The position numbers and the translations under genes were made by a program. The notes under the pieces were generated by a model. It was given only the letters and a program-made list of their open reading frames with translations. It was not told the origin of the DNA and ran no database searches. Shown piece after piece: positions 13,891-21,807 of a stretch of DNA of 34,875 bases (its first letter is position 1; every line of letters begins with the position of its first letter). The DNA lies in assembly GCA_011250595.1 (NCBI GenBank), contig JAANMP010000053.1:1-34875 (forward strand), written 5' to 3'. The DNA is from Bacillus sp. MM2020_1. Its GTDB lineage: Bacteria > Bacillota > Bacilli > Bacillales > Cytobacillaceae.

Positions 13891-14730
13891 ATGGACAAGG
13901 CAATTATTTTTGGAATGTTCGATTTTGTTGGTTTTCATGTTGGTAAGCACCTACTGAATAAAGGAATCGAGGTCAAGGGTGTTCATATTGAAAATCCTGA
14001 TAATATACATTTTATTGATGAGAAAAGACTTGAAGTTGGTCGGAATGCAAACTTTTTAGAACAATCATTAATCGAGTGGAGTAAAAATGAGCAACATGAA
14101 ATCAGTAGTTCAAGGCTAATATTTTCAATATATGACCTGTTTATGCTTAAAAAAGAACAAATTTTACAAATGGAGGAAGTTACTCGGCCGATCATTCAAT
14201 TTGTAGAGGAGAACAAAAACAAAGCAAAGATTGTTTTTATTCTACCTATTCAAATGCTTACTCGAACATTTAGGGGGAAAGAAATAGAGGGGTTTTTAGG
14301 GAATATAAAAGGATTAGTAACGAATATCCAATTATTGTACCTACCTGCTATTTATGGTCCATGGCAGCCATCAGCTTTTTTGTTTCAACAAGCCATTGCT
14401 TCAAAATACAAAAAAGTAAATTTAATAACTGATGTACGGGAATGGACAAACGATTGTCTTTTTGTTGATGACGCTATCGAATCCATGTTAGAAATCATAG
14501 AGAGCGGAAGACCGGGCAGTTACTTGCTTGAAAGCGGAAATGAAGATTATTGGGACAGGTGCGCAGAATATCTAAATATTGATGAAAATCAGGCATTGTT
14601 AAATAGCAATGTATCAATAGAGGATAACGATCCACTTGAAAAAGTGGCTGTAAAAAAGGTTAGTCCAATTGCAGATTCTATCATGACACAAATAGAACAT
14701 GTTCAACGCTTGTATGCCAACCGTTTGTAA
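13891..14730 (+). CDS. yjaV: YjaV-like NAD(P)-binding epimerase-like protein
   Basis: A 279-residue protein with the fold of NAD-dependent epimerase/dehydratases. A beta strand and loop at the amino end (IIFGMFDFVGFHVGKHLL) correspond to the usual GxxGxxG nucleotide loop but lack its full glycine set. The YGPWQP segment near residue 158 is typical of extended short-chain dehydrogenases. Substrate unknown. It has a GGGGAGG site before the ATG and sits between yjaU and med as in B. subtilis. Confidence 0.75.
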   Translation: MDKAIIFGMFDFVGFHVGKHLLNKGIEVKGVHIENPDNIHFIDEKRLEVGRNANFLEQSLIEWSKNEQHEISSSRLIFSIYDLFMLKKEQILQMEEVTRPIIQFVEENKNKAKIVFILPIQMLTRTFRGKEIEGFLGNIKGLVTNIQLLYLPAIYGPWQPSAFLFQQAIASKYKKVNLITDVREWTNDCLFVDDAIESMLEIIESGRPGSYLLESGNEDYWDRCAEYLNIDENQALLNSNVSIEDNDPLEKVAVKKVSPIADSIMTQIEHVQRLYANRL

Positions 14731-14898
14731 GGTGATGTAGATTGGTGGCTAGTGGAAAATTATCTTTTCATTTATTTGATGAAAGGTTAGAATAAAACTG
14801 GAAAATAGAGTCATATACCTATGGTCCTTGGTCGAGTAAATTATTAGTGTAAAGGAAACATGTATAGAAATGGCAATAGGACAGAGGAGATGCATAAC

Positions 14899-15846
14899 AT
14901 GATATACCGTTTCGGAATGATACTTATATGCCTCTTTTTACTTGGAGCCTGTGGAGAGACAAAACCTACAGGTAAAATAAAAAAGGTTGGATTGTTAGTA
15001 CCCGAAACGGTCAATGACCAGGTATGGGGGACAAATGGATTTAATGGCTTGTTGAAAATTCAAAAGAATATTAATGTAGATGTGTTTTATAAAGAAGGTA
15101 TGAATTCAGAAGCTATTGCCCGGCGTGCAGTTGAAGAATTTGACCAAAAAGGTGTAAATTTAATCTTTGGTCATGGGTCTGAATATGCAGAGTATTTTAA
15201 TGATATTTCATCTGAATATCCTAATATCCATTTTATAAGTTTTAATGGTGATGCTAAAAACAAGAATACAACAAGTCTGAATTTTAAAGGTCACGCGATG
15301 GGTTTTTTTGGTGGAATGGTCGCAGCACATATGTCAAAAACACAAAATGTAGGTGTTATAGCCGCATATGAATGGCAGCCGGAGATTGAAGGCTTCTATC
15401 AAGGGGCAATGGCAGAAAATAAAAACACAAAGGTTAGTATAGAATATGTTGGAAATTGGGATGATGAAATAAAGGCAGTTCAATTAGCAAATGACATGAT
15501 GGATAAGGGGATTGATGTCATCTACCCTGCCGGTGACGGGTATAATGTGCCAGTAATAGAAAGGGTAAAAGAACGGGGATCGTATGTTATAGGATACGTT
15601 TCTGATCAATCAGATTTAGGTGAATCTACGGTACTTACAAGTACAGTACAACAAGTCGATATATTATATGAAAAAGTGGCTGGGCAATACAATAAAGGGT
15701 CACTAAAATCAGGTAATCTTTCCTATGATTTTCAAGATAATGTTATTTCACTTGGTAAATATAGTCCCAATGTAAATAAAGAATTTATTCAAAAGATAAA
15801 TAAGCAAATTGACATCTATAAAGAAACAGGAAAATTGCCAAAATGA
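14899..15846 (+). CDS. med: Med-like BMP-family lipoprotein (positive regulator of comK)
   Basis: A 315-residue substrate-binding-type lipoprotein of the Bmp family. A short hydrophobic signal ends in the lipobox LLGAC, so it is anchored to the outer face of the membrane after cleavage at that cysteine. The rest is a periplasmic-binding-type fold. In B. subtilis Med promotes competence through ComK. The ATG at 14899 follows GAGGAG by nine bases; the ATG at 14860 adds 13 polar residues before the signal and is unlikely. It is followed 21 bp later by comZ, the same pair as in B. subtilis. Confidence 0.87.
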   Translation: MIYRFGMILICLFLLGACGETKPTGKIKKVGLLVPETVNDQVWGTNGFNGLLKIQKNINVDVFYKEGMNSEAIARRAVEEFDQKGVNLIFGHGSEYAEYFNDISSEYPNIHFISFNGDAKNKNTTSLNFKGHAMGFFGGMVAAHMSKTQNVGVIAAYEWQPEIEGFYQGAMAENKNTKVSIEYVGNWDDEIKAVQLANDMMDKGIDVIYPAGDGYNVPVIERVKERGSYVIGYVSDQSDLGESTVLTSTVQQVDILYEKVAGQYNKGSLKSGNLSYDFQDNVISLGKYSPNVNKEFIQKINKQIDIYKETGKLPK

Positions 15847-15867
15847 GAAATTGAAGGAGCAGTACAT

Positions 15868-16059
15868 ATGAATAGTCAAGATAATACATTACAATTTATG
15901 CAGATTGCAATGAAATACTTACCAGAAGCAAAGGAACAATTGGATAGGGCTGGTGTGGATTTATCAATGGAATTAATCGAGCCCTTTATGAATCTTTTTA
16001 CAAAGGTCATGCAAGAAGCCTATGAACTTGGTCTAGCTGAAGGGCGAAAAGAAATATAA
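15868..16059 (+). CDS. comZ: ComG operon repressor ComZ
   Basis: A 63-residue acidic helical protein matching ComZ in length, composition and position directly after med. In B. subtilis ComZ represses the comG DNA-uptake operon. AAGGAG precedes the ATG, and the med-comZ pair ends in a terminator at 16065. Confidence 0.9.
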   Translation: MNSQDNTLQFMQIAMKYLPEAKEQLDRAGVDLSMELIEPFMNLFTKVMQEAYELGLAEGRKEI

Positions 16060-16064
16060 AGAGG

Positions 16065-16099
16065 AAATAAGCTCTCAAAATCGGGAGCTTATTTCTTTT
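16065..16099 (+). terminator. Terminator of med-comZ
   Basis: AAATAAGCTCTC and GGGAGCTTATTT pair around a short loop, followed by CTTTTG. Confidence 0.8.
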
Positions 16100-16101
16100 G
16101 T

Positions 16102-16269
16102 AAAGGCTCTTTTCGTAAACTTTGTTGCTTTTGGAACTTAATAAGGGTCATTTACTAAGTTTGTAGGCAATTTTCGTAAAAGTTTTTACGAAAAGATGCC
16201 ACGAACCATATTGTTTAACGTGTAGATGAACTTTTACGAAAAACAACATTCTTTGCGAAAATAGCCTTT
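16102..16269. mobile_element. MITE-like element with 26-bp terminal inverted repeats
   Basis: A 168-bp non-coding element. Left end 16102-16127 and right end 16244-16269 begin AAAGGCT (inverted) and agree at 21 of 26 bases by hand alignment. Inside is a perfect palindrome of TTTTCGTAAAA type just right of the middle. It fits exactly between the comZ terminator and the fabH promoter and has no reading frame of its own. I recall similar sequences between genes of other Bacillaceae. Confidence 0.75.
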
Positions 16270-16333
16270 GTAAAAGATTGTCCTTTAGCAGAGGGAGAAA
16301 TAAGAAGAAACAGTTGCTTAAAATAGGTTTTAT

Positions 16334-16364
16334 TTGATAAAATTAGTACCAAGTCATAATAATT
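16334..16364 (+). promoter_or_regulatory. fabH-fabF promoter with FapR operator
   Basis: TTAGTACCAAGTC at 16343-16355 continues to 16364 and matches the FapR operator of Bacillus (TTAGTACC followed by an AT-rich half). It overlaps a -10-like TAATAA at 16357-16362 with TTGATA 17 bp upstream. FapR would repress fatty acid synthesis here until malonyl-CoA accumulates. Confidence 0.82.
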
Positions 16365-16416
16365 GATATTAAACTTTGTGATATAGAGAATTGTGAAAAA
16401 AAAGGAGCTGGGTCTT

Positions 16417-17349
16417 ATGAAAGCAGGTATTGTTGGTATCGGCAGATATTTACCAGAGAAAGTTGTCACCAATAAGGATTTGGAAAAAATAATGGATACC
16501 TCTGATGAATGGATTCGTACGATGACAGGGATCGAAGAAAGAAGAATTGCTGCTGATGATGAGAATACATCAGATATGGCATTTGAAGCAGCTAAAAAGG
16601 CCATTCAAGATGCTGGAATTACTGCAGAAGAGATTGATTTAATTTTGGTAGCCACAGTTACACCTGATACTCCTTTTCCTTCGGTTGCTTGTAGAATTCA
16701 AGAAAGGCTTGGGGCAAAAAAGGCAGCAGCGATGGATGTCAGTGCAGCATGTGCGGGATTTATGTACGGAATTGTGACTGCTAAACAATTTATTGAGTCT
16801 GAGGTTTATAAATATGTCTTAGTGGTTGGCGTAGAAAAGCTTTCTAAAGTAACCGACTGGAATGATCGCAATACAGCAGTCTTATTTGGAGACGGTGCTG
16901 GTGCTACCATTATTGGCCCTGTTTCAGAAAATCGGGGAATTCTTTCCTTTGAGCTTGGAGCAGATGGTACGGGGTCAAAACACCTTTACCAGGATGAATA
17001 TATAATTATGAATGGTAGAGAAGTGTTCAAATTTGCTGTAAGGCAAATGGGGGAAAGCTGCATCAATGTTCTCGAAAAAGCAGGTCTAACAAAAGATGAT
17101 GTCGATTTCTTAATTCCACATCAGGCTAATATTCGTATTATGGAAGCATCTAGACAAAGATTAGAGCTACCTGTCGAAAAAATGTCCAAAACGATTAATA
17201 AATATGGTAATACGTCTGCAGCATCGATTCCAATTTCGATTGTGGAAGATTTGGAAGAGGGAAGAATTAAAGATGATGACCTCATTGTTATGGTCGGCTT
17301 CGGCGGTGGCTTAACATGGGGAGCCATTGCTATCAGGTGGGGAAAATAA
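16417..17349 (+). CDS. fabH: Beta-ketoacyl-ACP synthase III FabH
   Basis: A 310-residue thiolase-fold enzyme that condenses acyl-CoA primers with malonyl-ACP to start fatty acid synthesis. The catalytic triad is visible: C112 in SAACAGF, H235 in PHQAN and N265 in KYGNTSAAS. AAGGAG is nine bases before the ATG at 16417; an in-frame GTG at 16393 is upstream of that site and is rejected. It lies behind a FapR box and is followed 83 bp later by fabF, as in B. subtilis fabHA-fabF. Confidence 0.96.
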   Translation: MKAGIVGIGRYLPEKVVTNKDLEKIMDTSDEWIRTMTGIEERRIAADDENTSDMAFEAAKKAIQDAGITAEEIDLILVATVTPDTPFPSVACRIQERLGAKKAAAMDVSAACAGFMYGIVTAKQFIESEVYKYVLVVGVEKLSKVTDWNDRNTAVLFGDGAGATIIGPVSENRGILSFELGADGTGSKHLYQDEYIIMNGREVFKFAVRQMGESCINVLEKAGLTKDDVDFLIPHQANIRIMEASRQRLELPVEKMSKTINKYGNTSAASIPISIVEDLEEGRIKDDDLIVMVGFGGGLTWGAIAIRWGK

Positions 17350-17432
17350 GCAGCACATGGAGCGGAAATAAACAAGCAGGTTAAAATAAGTTGAAAATAT
17401 CAATATGGAAAAAGATGAAGGAGATAGATAAA

Positions 17433-18671
17433 ATGGAAAAGCGCAGAGTTGTAGTAACAGGCATAGGTGCAGTAACACCGCTTGGAAATGATGCCGAAAC
17501 AACTTGGAAAAACATATTAGAAGGAAAATCCGGGATTGGCCCGATGAAGAGAGTCAATGCTGATGAGTACCCAGCAAAAGTTGCCGCAGAATCAACTGAT
17601 TTTGATCCTGAAGTATTTATGGAAAGAAAAGATGCGCGCAAAATGGATCGTTTTACACAATTTGCTGTTGCGTCGTCAATAATGGCAGTGAATGATGCAA
17701 ATTTACCAATTAACGAAGATAACTCCCATCGTGTGGGAGTTTGGATTGGTTCGGGAATCGGCGGAATGGAAACCTTTGAACAACAATTCGAGATTTTCCA
17801 AAAGAGAGGCTATAAGCGTGTAAGTCCATTCTTTGTTCCAATGTTAATTCCGGATATGGCAGCTGGACAGGTTTCAATTATACTCGGTGCAAGAGGTTTT
17901 AATTCTTGTACAGTTACTGCCTGCGCAACAGGAACCAATTCGATTGGTGATGCTTTTAAGGTAATTCAACGCGGTGACGCAGATGCAATGATAACAGGAG
18001 GAGCAGAAGCACCGATTACAAAAATGTCTGTTGCAGGTTTTTGTGCAAACACTGCTCTTTCCACAAATCCAGATCCAAAGACAGCGAGCAGACCATTTGA
18101 TAAAAACCGAGATGGTTTTGTCATTGGTGAAGGTGCAGGGATTGTTGTCCTGGAAGAACTTGAACATGCCTTAGCACGTGGTGCTAAAATTTATGCTGAA
18201 ATAGTCGGCTATGGGGCAACTGGTGATGCCTATCATATTACTGCACCAGCACCAGGTGGTGAGGGAGGTGCCCGTGCTATGAAAATGGCTATCAATGATG
18301 GCGGGTTAAAACCTGAGGAAATTGATTATGTAAACGCGCACGGCACAAGTACAGAATATAATGACAAGTTTGAAACCCTTGCCGTTAAAGAAGTATTCGG
18401 AGAGCATGCTTATAAATTAGCGATAAGTTCAACTAAATCGATGACGGGACATCTTCTTGGTGCGGCCGGCGGTGTAGAAGCAATCTTTACGGTATTAGCG
18501 ATAAGAGACAGCATGCTTCCGCCAACCATTAACTATGAAACACCGGATCCAGAATGTGACTTAGATTATGTACCGAATCAAGCACGTCCGAAGGAAATTA
18601 AAGCAGCCATGAGTAATTCACTAGGCTTCGGCGGACACAACGCAACGATTGTGTTCAAAAAATACGAATAA
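17433..18671 (+). CDS. fabF: Beta-ketoacyl-ACP synthase II FabF
   Basis: A 412-residue elongation condensing enzyme. The catalytic residues are C164 in the TACATG motif, H303 in NAHGTST, K335 and H340. The GFGG motif near the C terminus is also typical. The ATG at 17433 follows AAGGAG; an in-frame ATG at 17391 adds a basic leader not seen in the family. Cotranscribed with fabH. Confidence 0.96.
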   Translation: MEKRRVVVTGIGAVTPLGNDAETTWKNILEGKSGIGPMKRVNADEYPAKVAAESTDFDPEVFMERKDARKMDRFTQFAVASSIMAVNDANLPINEDNSHRVGVWIGSGIGGMETFEQQFEIFQKRGYKRVSPFFVPMLIPDMAAGQVSIILGARGFNSCTVTACATGTNSIGDAFKVIQRGDADAMITGGAEAPITKMSVAGFCANTALSTNPDPKTASRPFDKNRDGFVIGEGAGIVVLEELEHALARGAKIYAEIVGYGATGDAYHITAPAPGGEGGARAMKMAINDGGLKPEEIDYVNAHGTSTEYNDKFETLAVKEVFGEHAYKLAISSTKSMTGHLLGAAGGVEAIFTVLAIRDSMLPPTINYETPDPECDLDYVPNQARPKEIKAAMSNSLGFGGHNATIVFKKYE

Positions 18672-18680
18672 GTAAACCAT

Positions 18681-18713
18681 TCGACCAGAGATGAAATCTG
18701 GTCGATTTTTTTT
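18681..18713 (+). terminator. Intrinsic terminator of fabH-fabF
   Basis: TCGACCAGA, a seven-base loop, TCTGGTCGA and a run of eight T. Confidence 0.92.
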
Positions 18714-18715
18714 GA

Positions 18716-18749
18716 TACTAATAACAAGAACCACTTCTTGTTATTAGTA
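18716..18749. other. Perfect 15-bp inverted repeat between fabF and yjaZ
   Basis: TACTAATAACAAGAA (18716-18730) is exactly complementary to 18735-18749 with only four bases between. It starts three bases after the fabF terminator's T-run and has no T-run of its own. It could be an operator for yjaZ or a stable RNA hairpin. Confidence 0.8.
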
Positions 18750-18793
18750 ATAAACTGATCAGAGGGTGAATTGAAGGAAAATGGGGTGAAGTG

Positions 18794-19594
18794 ATGGGAA
18801 TCATTCGAACTGATCAATGGTTAGAGGAGGAAATTGATAGACCCTTAAAAATTTGCGAAAAATTAAAGCCTTATTTTAAGAGACAAACACCAAAGGAAAT
18901 TTACAATCAATTAGTGGATTTTGGGATGTACCGGCCGACTAGGTCTGCCTTAGAAAATTTCGATCAGTTAATAGAACAAAAAGCTTGGGATAAAGTGGAA
19001 CAACTATTTAATAAATATAAGCAAAAGTGGCATGGTCCGGATATTCCAGTCTTTCTTTTTCCAGTAGCCCAATCTGGTGGATTTTTTTTCAGAGAAGTAA
19101 AAAGTAAAGCTGGCGTTTCGTTCCCTGATAAAATGTTTCTCTTTCTCTCTAATTATGATGACCCAAAAGAGGTAGAGGCCTTGCTGGTTCATGAATACCA
19201 CCATGTCTGCCGACTTAGAATGTTAGGGAAAAGGATCGAAGAATATAGCTTGCTTGATTCAATTATTATAGAAGGTTTGGCTGAATATGCAGTTTTAAAA
19301 CATTGTGGACGGGAATATTTAGCAGATTGGTGTCGTATGTATAAAGAAAACGAACTATTAAATTTTTGGGAGAAATATTTGATAGAACAGCTAAACACAA
19401 AAAAACATGAAAGAAAGCACGATGAATTACTTTACGGGGTCGGAAGGTTGCCAAATCTACTAGGTTATGCTGTGGGATATAATATTGTTGAACGTTTTTA
19501 CGAAAATAACAATTTTTCTACAAAACTATCATTTACGAATCCTGCACTAAGGTATCTTGAGAACTTTTATAATCTCAACAAAAAAAGCCAGTAA
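18794..19594 (+). CDS. yjaZ: YjaZ-like zinc metallopeptidase (DUF2268)
   Basis: A 266-residue protein with a gluzincin-type active site: H133-E-Y-H-H137 fits HExxH, and a downstream EGLAE segment (E160 to E164) offers the third zinc ligand. No signal peptide is visible, so it is probably cytosolic. DUF2268/YjaZ proteins are predicted Zn-dependent proteases of unknown substrate. GGGGTGA precedes the ATG at 18794. Position between fabF and appD matches B. subtilis. Confidence 0.87.
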   Translation: MGIIRTDQWLEEEIDRPLKICEKLKPYFKRQTPKEIYNQLVDFGMYRPTRSALENFDQLIEQKAWDKVEQLFNKYKQKWHGPDIPVFLFPVAQSGGFFFREVKSKAGVSFPDKMFLFLSNYDDPKEVEALLVHEYHHVCRLRMLGKRIEEYSLLDSIIIEGLAEYAVLKHCGREYLADWCRMYKENELLNFWEKYLIEQLNTKKHERKHDELLYGVGRLPNLLGYAVGYNIVERFYENNNFSTKLSFTNPALRYLENFYNLNKKSQ

Positions 19595-19608
19595 AATCGG
19601 GCTTTTTT
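19581..19608 (+). terminator. Terminator overlapping the yjaZ stop
   Basis: AAAAAAGCC (still inside yjaZ), a nine-base loop, GGCTTTTTTT. Confidence 0.8.
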
Positions 19609-19649
19609 TAATATTAGTTAACAGTAACAGGTAGTTGTACAAAAAAATC

Positions 19650-19678
19650 TTGCAAATGTTACCATTACGTAATAAAAT
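19650..19678 (+). promoter_or_regulatory. Candidate appDFABC promoter
   Basis: TTGCAA (19650-19655), 17 bp, TAAAAT (19673-19678), about 50 bp before the appD start codon. No convincing CodY box was found here. Confidence 0.5.
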
Positions 19679-19730
19679 TTATTTGAATATACTGAATAAA
19701 TAGAATAATTTAAAGGTTAGAGGGTGTACT

Positions 19731-20756
19731 ATGAGCACAAAAAAAAAGCTGCACAAAGAGGCCCCACTACTCGAAGTGAAAAATTTACAAACTGCTTTTG
19801 ATATTGATGGAACTGATTATAATGCAGTAGATAATGTTTCGTTTAAAGTAAAGCCGGGGCAAATTGTCGGCATTGTTGGAGAGTCGGGTTGCGGTAAATC
19901 TGTTATGAGCCTCTCCATTATCAAGTTATTGCCAAAAGAAAGCGGAAAAATTAAATCAGGTGAAGTCATTTTTGATGGATTAAATCTGGAGAAAATGTCG
20001 GAATCGCAAATCAATAAAATTCGTGGGAAAGATGTCTCTATGATTTTCCAAGAACCAATGACCTCATTAAATCCAGTCTTTACAATTGGATATCAACTCC
20101 AGGAAGTCCTCTTTAACCACCTTAAGATTAGGAAACAAGAAGCTCGGCTAAAATCAATCGCTTTATTAAAAAGTGTGGGAATCTCAAGGCCGGAAAAACT
20201 CATTGATGAGTATCCGCACCAATTATCAGGCGGGATGAGGCAGCGTGTCATGATTGCCATTGCTATTGCTTGTCAGCCCAAATTATTAATTGCTGACGAA
20301 CCAACCACAGCCCTCGATGTTACCGTTCAAGCTCAAATTCTCGAACTATTAAAAGAGATTCAAGCAGTAAATGACATGTCTGTTATTTTAATTACACATG
20401 ACCTGGGGATTATTGCTGAAATGTGCGACGAAGTAATGATCATGTACGCTGGCAGGATTATAGAACATACAGATGTGGATACACTTTTCCATAATCCTAA
20501 ACATCCATATACAAGTTTGCTCTTAGGGGCAATCCCGAAAATGGATGGACAAGAAGAAAGGTTAAGTTCAATTAAAGGCATCGTCCCTTCCCTTATTAAT
20601 ATGCCGGCAGAAGGCTGCCGTTTTGCGAATCGATGTCCAAAAGCAATGCCTGAATGCATAACAATTACCCCCTTACTTGAAGACGTTGAACAAGGTCATG
20701 AAGTTGCCTGTTTACTCTTTGAAACAAGTAAGCCAAAAGAGGGGTTGAGAAAATGA
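19731..20756 (+). CDS. appD: Oligopeptide ABC transporter ATP-binding protein AppD
   Basis: A 341-residue nucleotide-binding subunit of a peptide importer. Walker A GESGCGKS is at 50-57, the ABC signature LSGGM at 166-170 and Walker B LLIADEP at 186-192. The C-terminal OppD/DppD extension carries C296, C302, C309 and C327, the set known to hold a 4Fe-4S cluster in some relatives. First gene of appDFABC, the same order as B. subtilis. It overlaps appF by four bases (ATGA). Confidence 0.93.
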   Translation: MSTKKKLHKEAPLLEVKNLQTAFDIDGTDYNAVDNVSFKVKPGQIVGIVGESGCGKSVMSLSIIKLLPKESGKIKSGEVIFDGLNLEKMSESQINKIRGKDVSMIFQEPMTSLNPVFTIGYQLQEVLFNHLKIRKQEARLKSIALLKSVGISRPEKLIDEYPHQLSGGMRQRVMIAIAIACQPKLLIADEPTTALDVTVQAQILELLKEIQAVNDMSVILITHDLGIIAEMCDEVMIMYAGRIIEHTDVDTLFHNPKHPYTSLLLGAIPKMDGQEERLSSIKGIVPSLINMPAEGCRFANRCPKAMPECITITPLLEDVEQGHEVACLLFETSKPKEGLRK

Positions 20757-21763
20757 GTATCGTTTCAGTACATAAGCAGGGAGACCATACATCCTCACAA
20801 TCTGAAAACCTATTAGAGATTAAAAATCTTAAAACCTATTACCCTGTTAAAGGCGGATTTCTAAAACGAACAATTGGAAATGTAAAAGCAGTTGATAATA
20901 TCTCCTTTGAGATAAAAAAAGGAGAAACACTTGGGCTTGTTGGTGAATCTGGCTGTGGTAAATCTACGGCGGGGAGAACTATTCTTCGGCTATTAAAACC
21001 AACCGAGGGCCAAATACTTTTTGATGGTAAAGATATCACCAGAGTATCTGGTAAATCCCTTCGAGGGATTCGAAAAAATATGCAAATGGTGTTTCAGGAC
21101 CCGTATGCTTCTTTGAATCCTATGCAAATGATTGGAGATATTATCGCTGAGCCTATTTATAACTTTTCTAAAAAAAGTATGGCTGAGTTAAAACAGGAAG
21201 TTATGGGTTTGTTAGAAAAAGTAGGCTTGCCGCCAGATGCCTATTACAAATATGCACATGAATTTTCCGGGGGGCAGCGCCAAAGAATCGGAATAGCGAG
21301 AGCACTTGCATTAAAACCAAAATTAATTATTGCCGATGAACCTGTTTCAGCACTTGATGTGTCAGTCCAATCACAGGTTTTAAACCTGTTAAAAGATTTA
21401 CAGGAAGAATTTGACCTTACTTTTCTTTTTATTGCGCATGACTTAAGTGTTGTTAAACATATGAGTGACCGAATTGGTGTTATGTATCTAGGGAATATGG
21501 TGGAGGTTTCGGATAAAGATAGCTTATACGCGAATCCTCTCCATCCATATACACAAGCATTAATTTCAGCTATTCCAACTCCTGACCCAAGGGTGATGAA
21601 GGAGCGGATTATTTTAAAAGGGGATGTGCCAAGCCCTATCAATCCTCCTACCGGATGCACATTCCACCCGCGCTGCCCTATGGCAATGGAGGAATGTTCC
21701 AGAAGCAAGCCAGTATTAAAGGAGGTGAAGCCCTCACATCGAGTAGCTTGCCACCTTTACTAA
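20753..21763 (+). CDS. appF: Oligopeptide ABC transporter ATP-binding protein AppF
   Basis: A 336-residue second ATPase of the App importer. Walker A GESGCGKS is at 64-71, and SGGQRQR and LIIADEP follow. C302, C308, C315 and C333 repeat exactly the 6-7-18 spacing of AppD. It is translationally coupled to appD through ATGA. Confidence 0.93.
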   Translation: MSIVSVHKQGDHTSSQSENLLEIKNLKTYYPVKGGFLKRTIGNVKAVDNISFEIKKGETLGLVGESGCGKSTAGRTILRLLKPTEGQILFDGKDITRVSGKSLRGIRKNMQMVFQDPYASLNPMQMIGDIIAEPIYNFSKKSMAELKQEVMGLLEKVGLPPDAYYKYAHEFSGGQRQRIGIARALALKPKLIIADEPVSALDVSVQSQVLNLLKDLQEEFDLTFLFIAHDLSVVKHMSDRIGVMYLGNMVEVSDKDSLYANPLHPYTQALISAIPTPDPRVMKERIILKGDVPSPINPPTGCTFHPRCPMAMEECSRSKPVLKEVKPSHRVACHLY

Positions 21764-21807
21764 ATAGGAACTAAAGGGAAAGTTAAATTTATAGGGGGGG
21801 GAAACAA

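Noticed and set aside
14742..14793. Short leader peptide upstream of med
   Set aside because: A TTG/GTG frame of about 16 codons follows AAGGTGATG, but it is very short, has a rare start and shows no attenuator structure after it.
16215..16604. 129-residue minus-strand frame over the MITE-like element and fabH
   Set aside because: It lies antisense to the fabH start and its FapR promoter and has no ribosome binding site.
19686..19702. CodY box before appD
   Set aside because: The best alignment (AATATACTGAATAAA) has five mismatches to the consensus, which is expected by chance in such AT-rich DNA.
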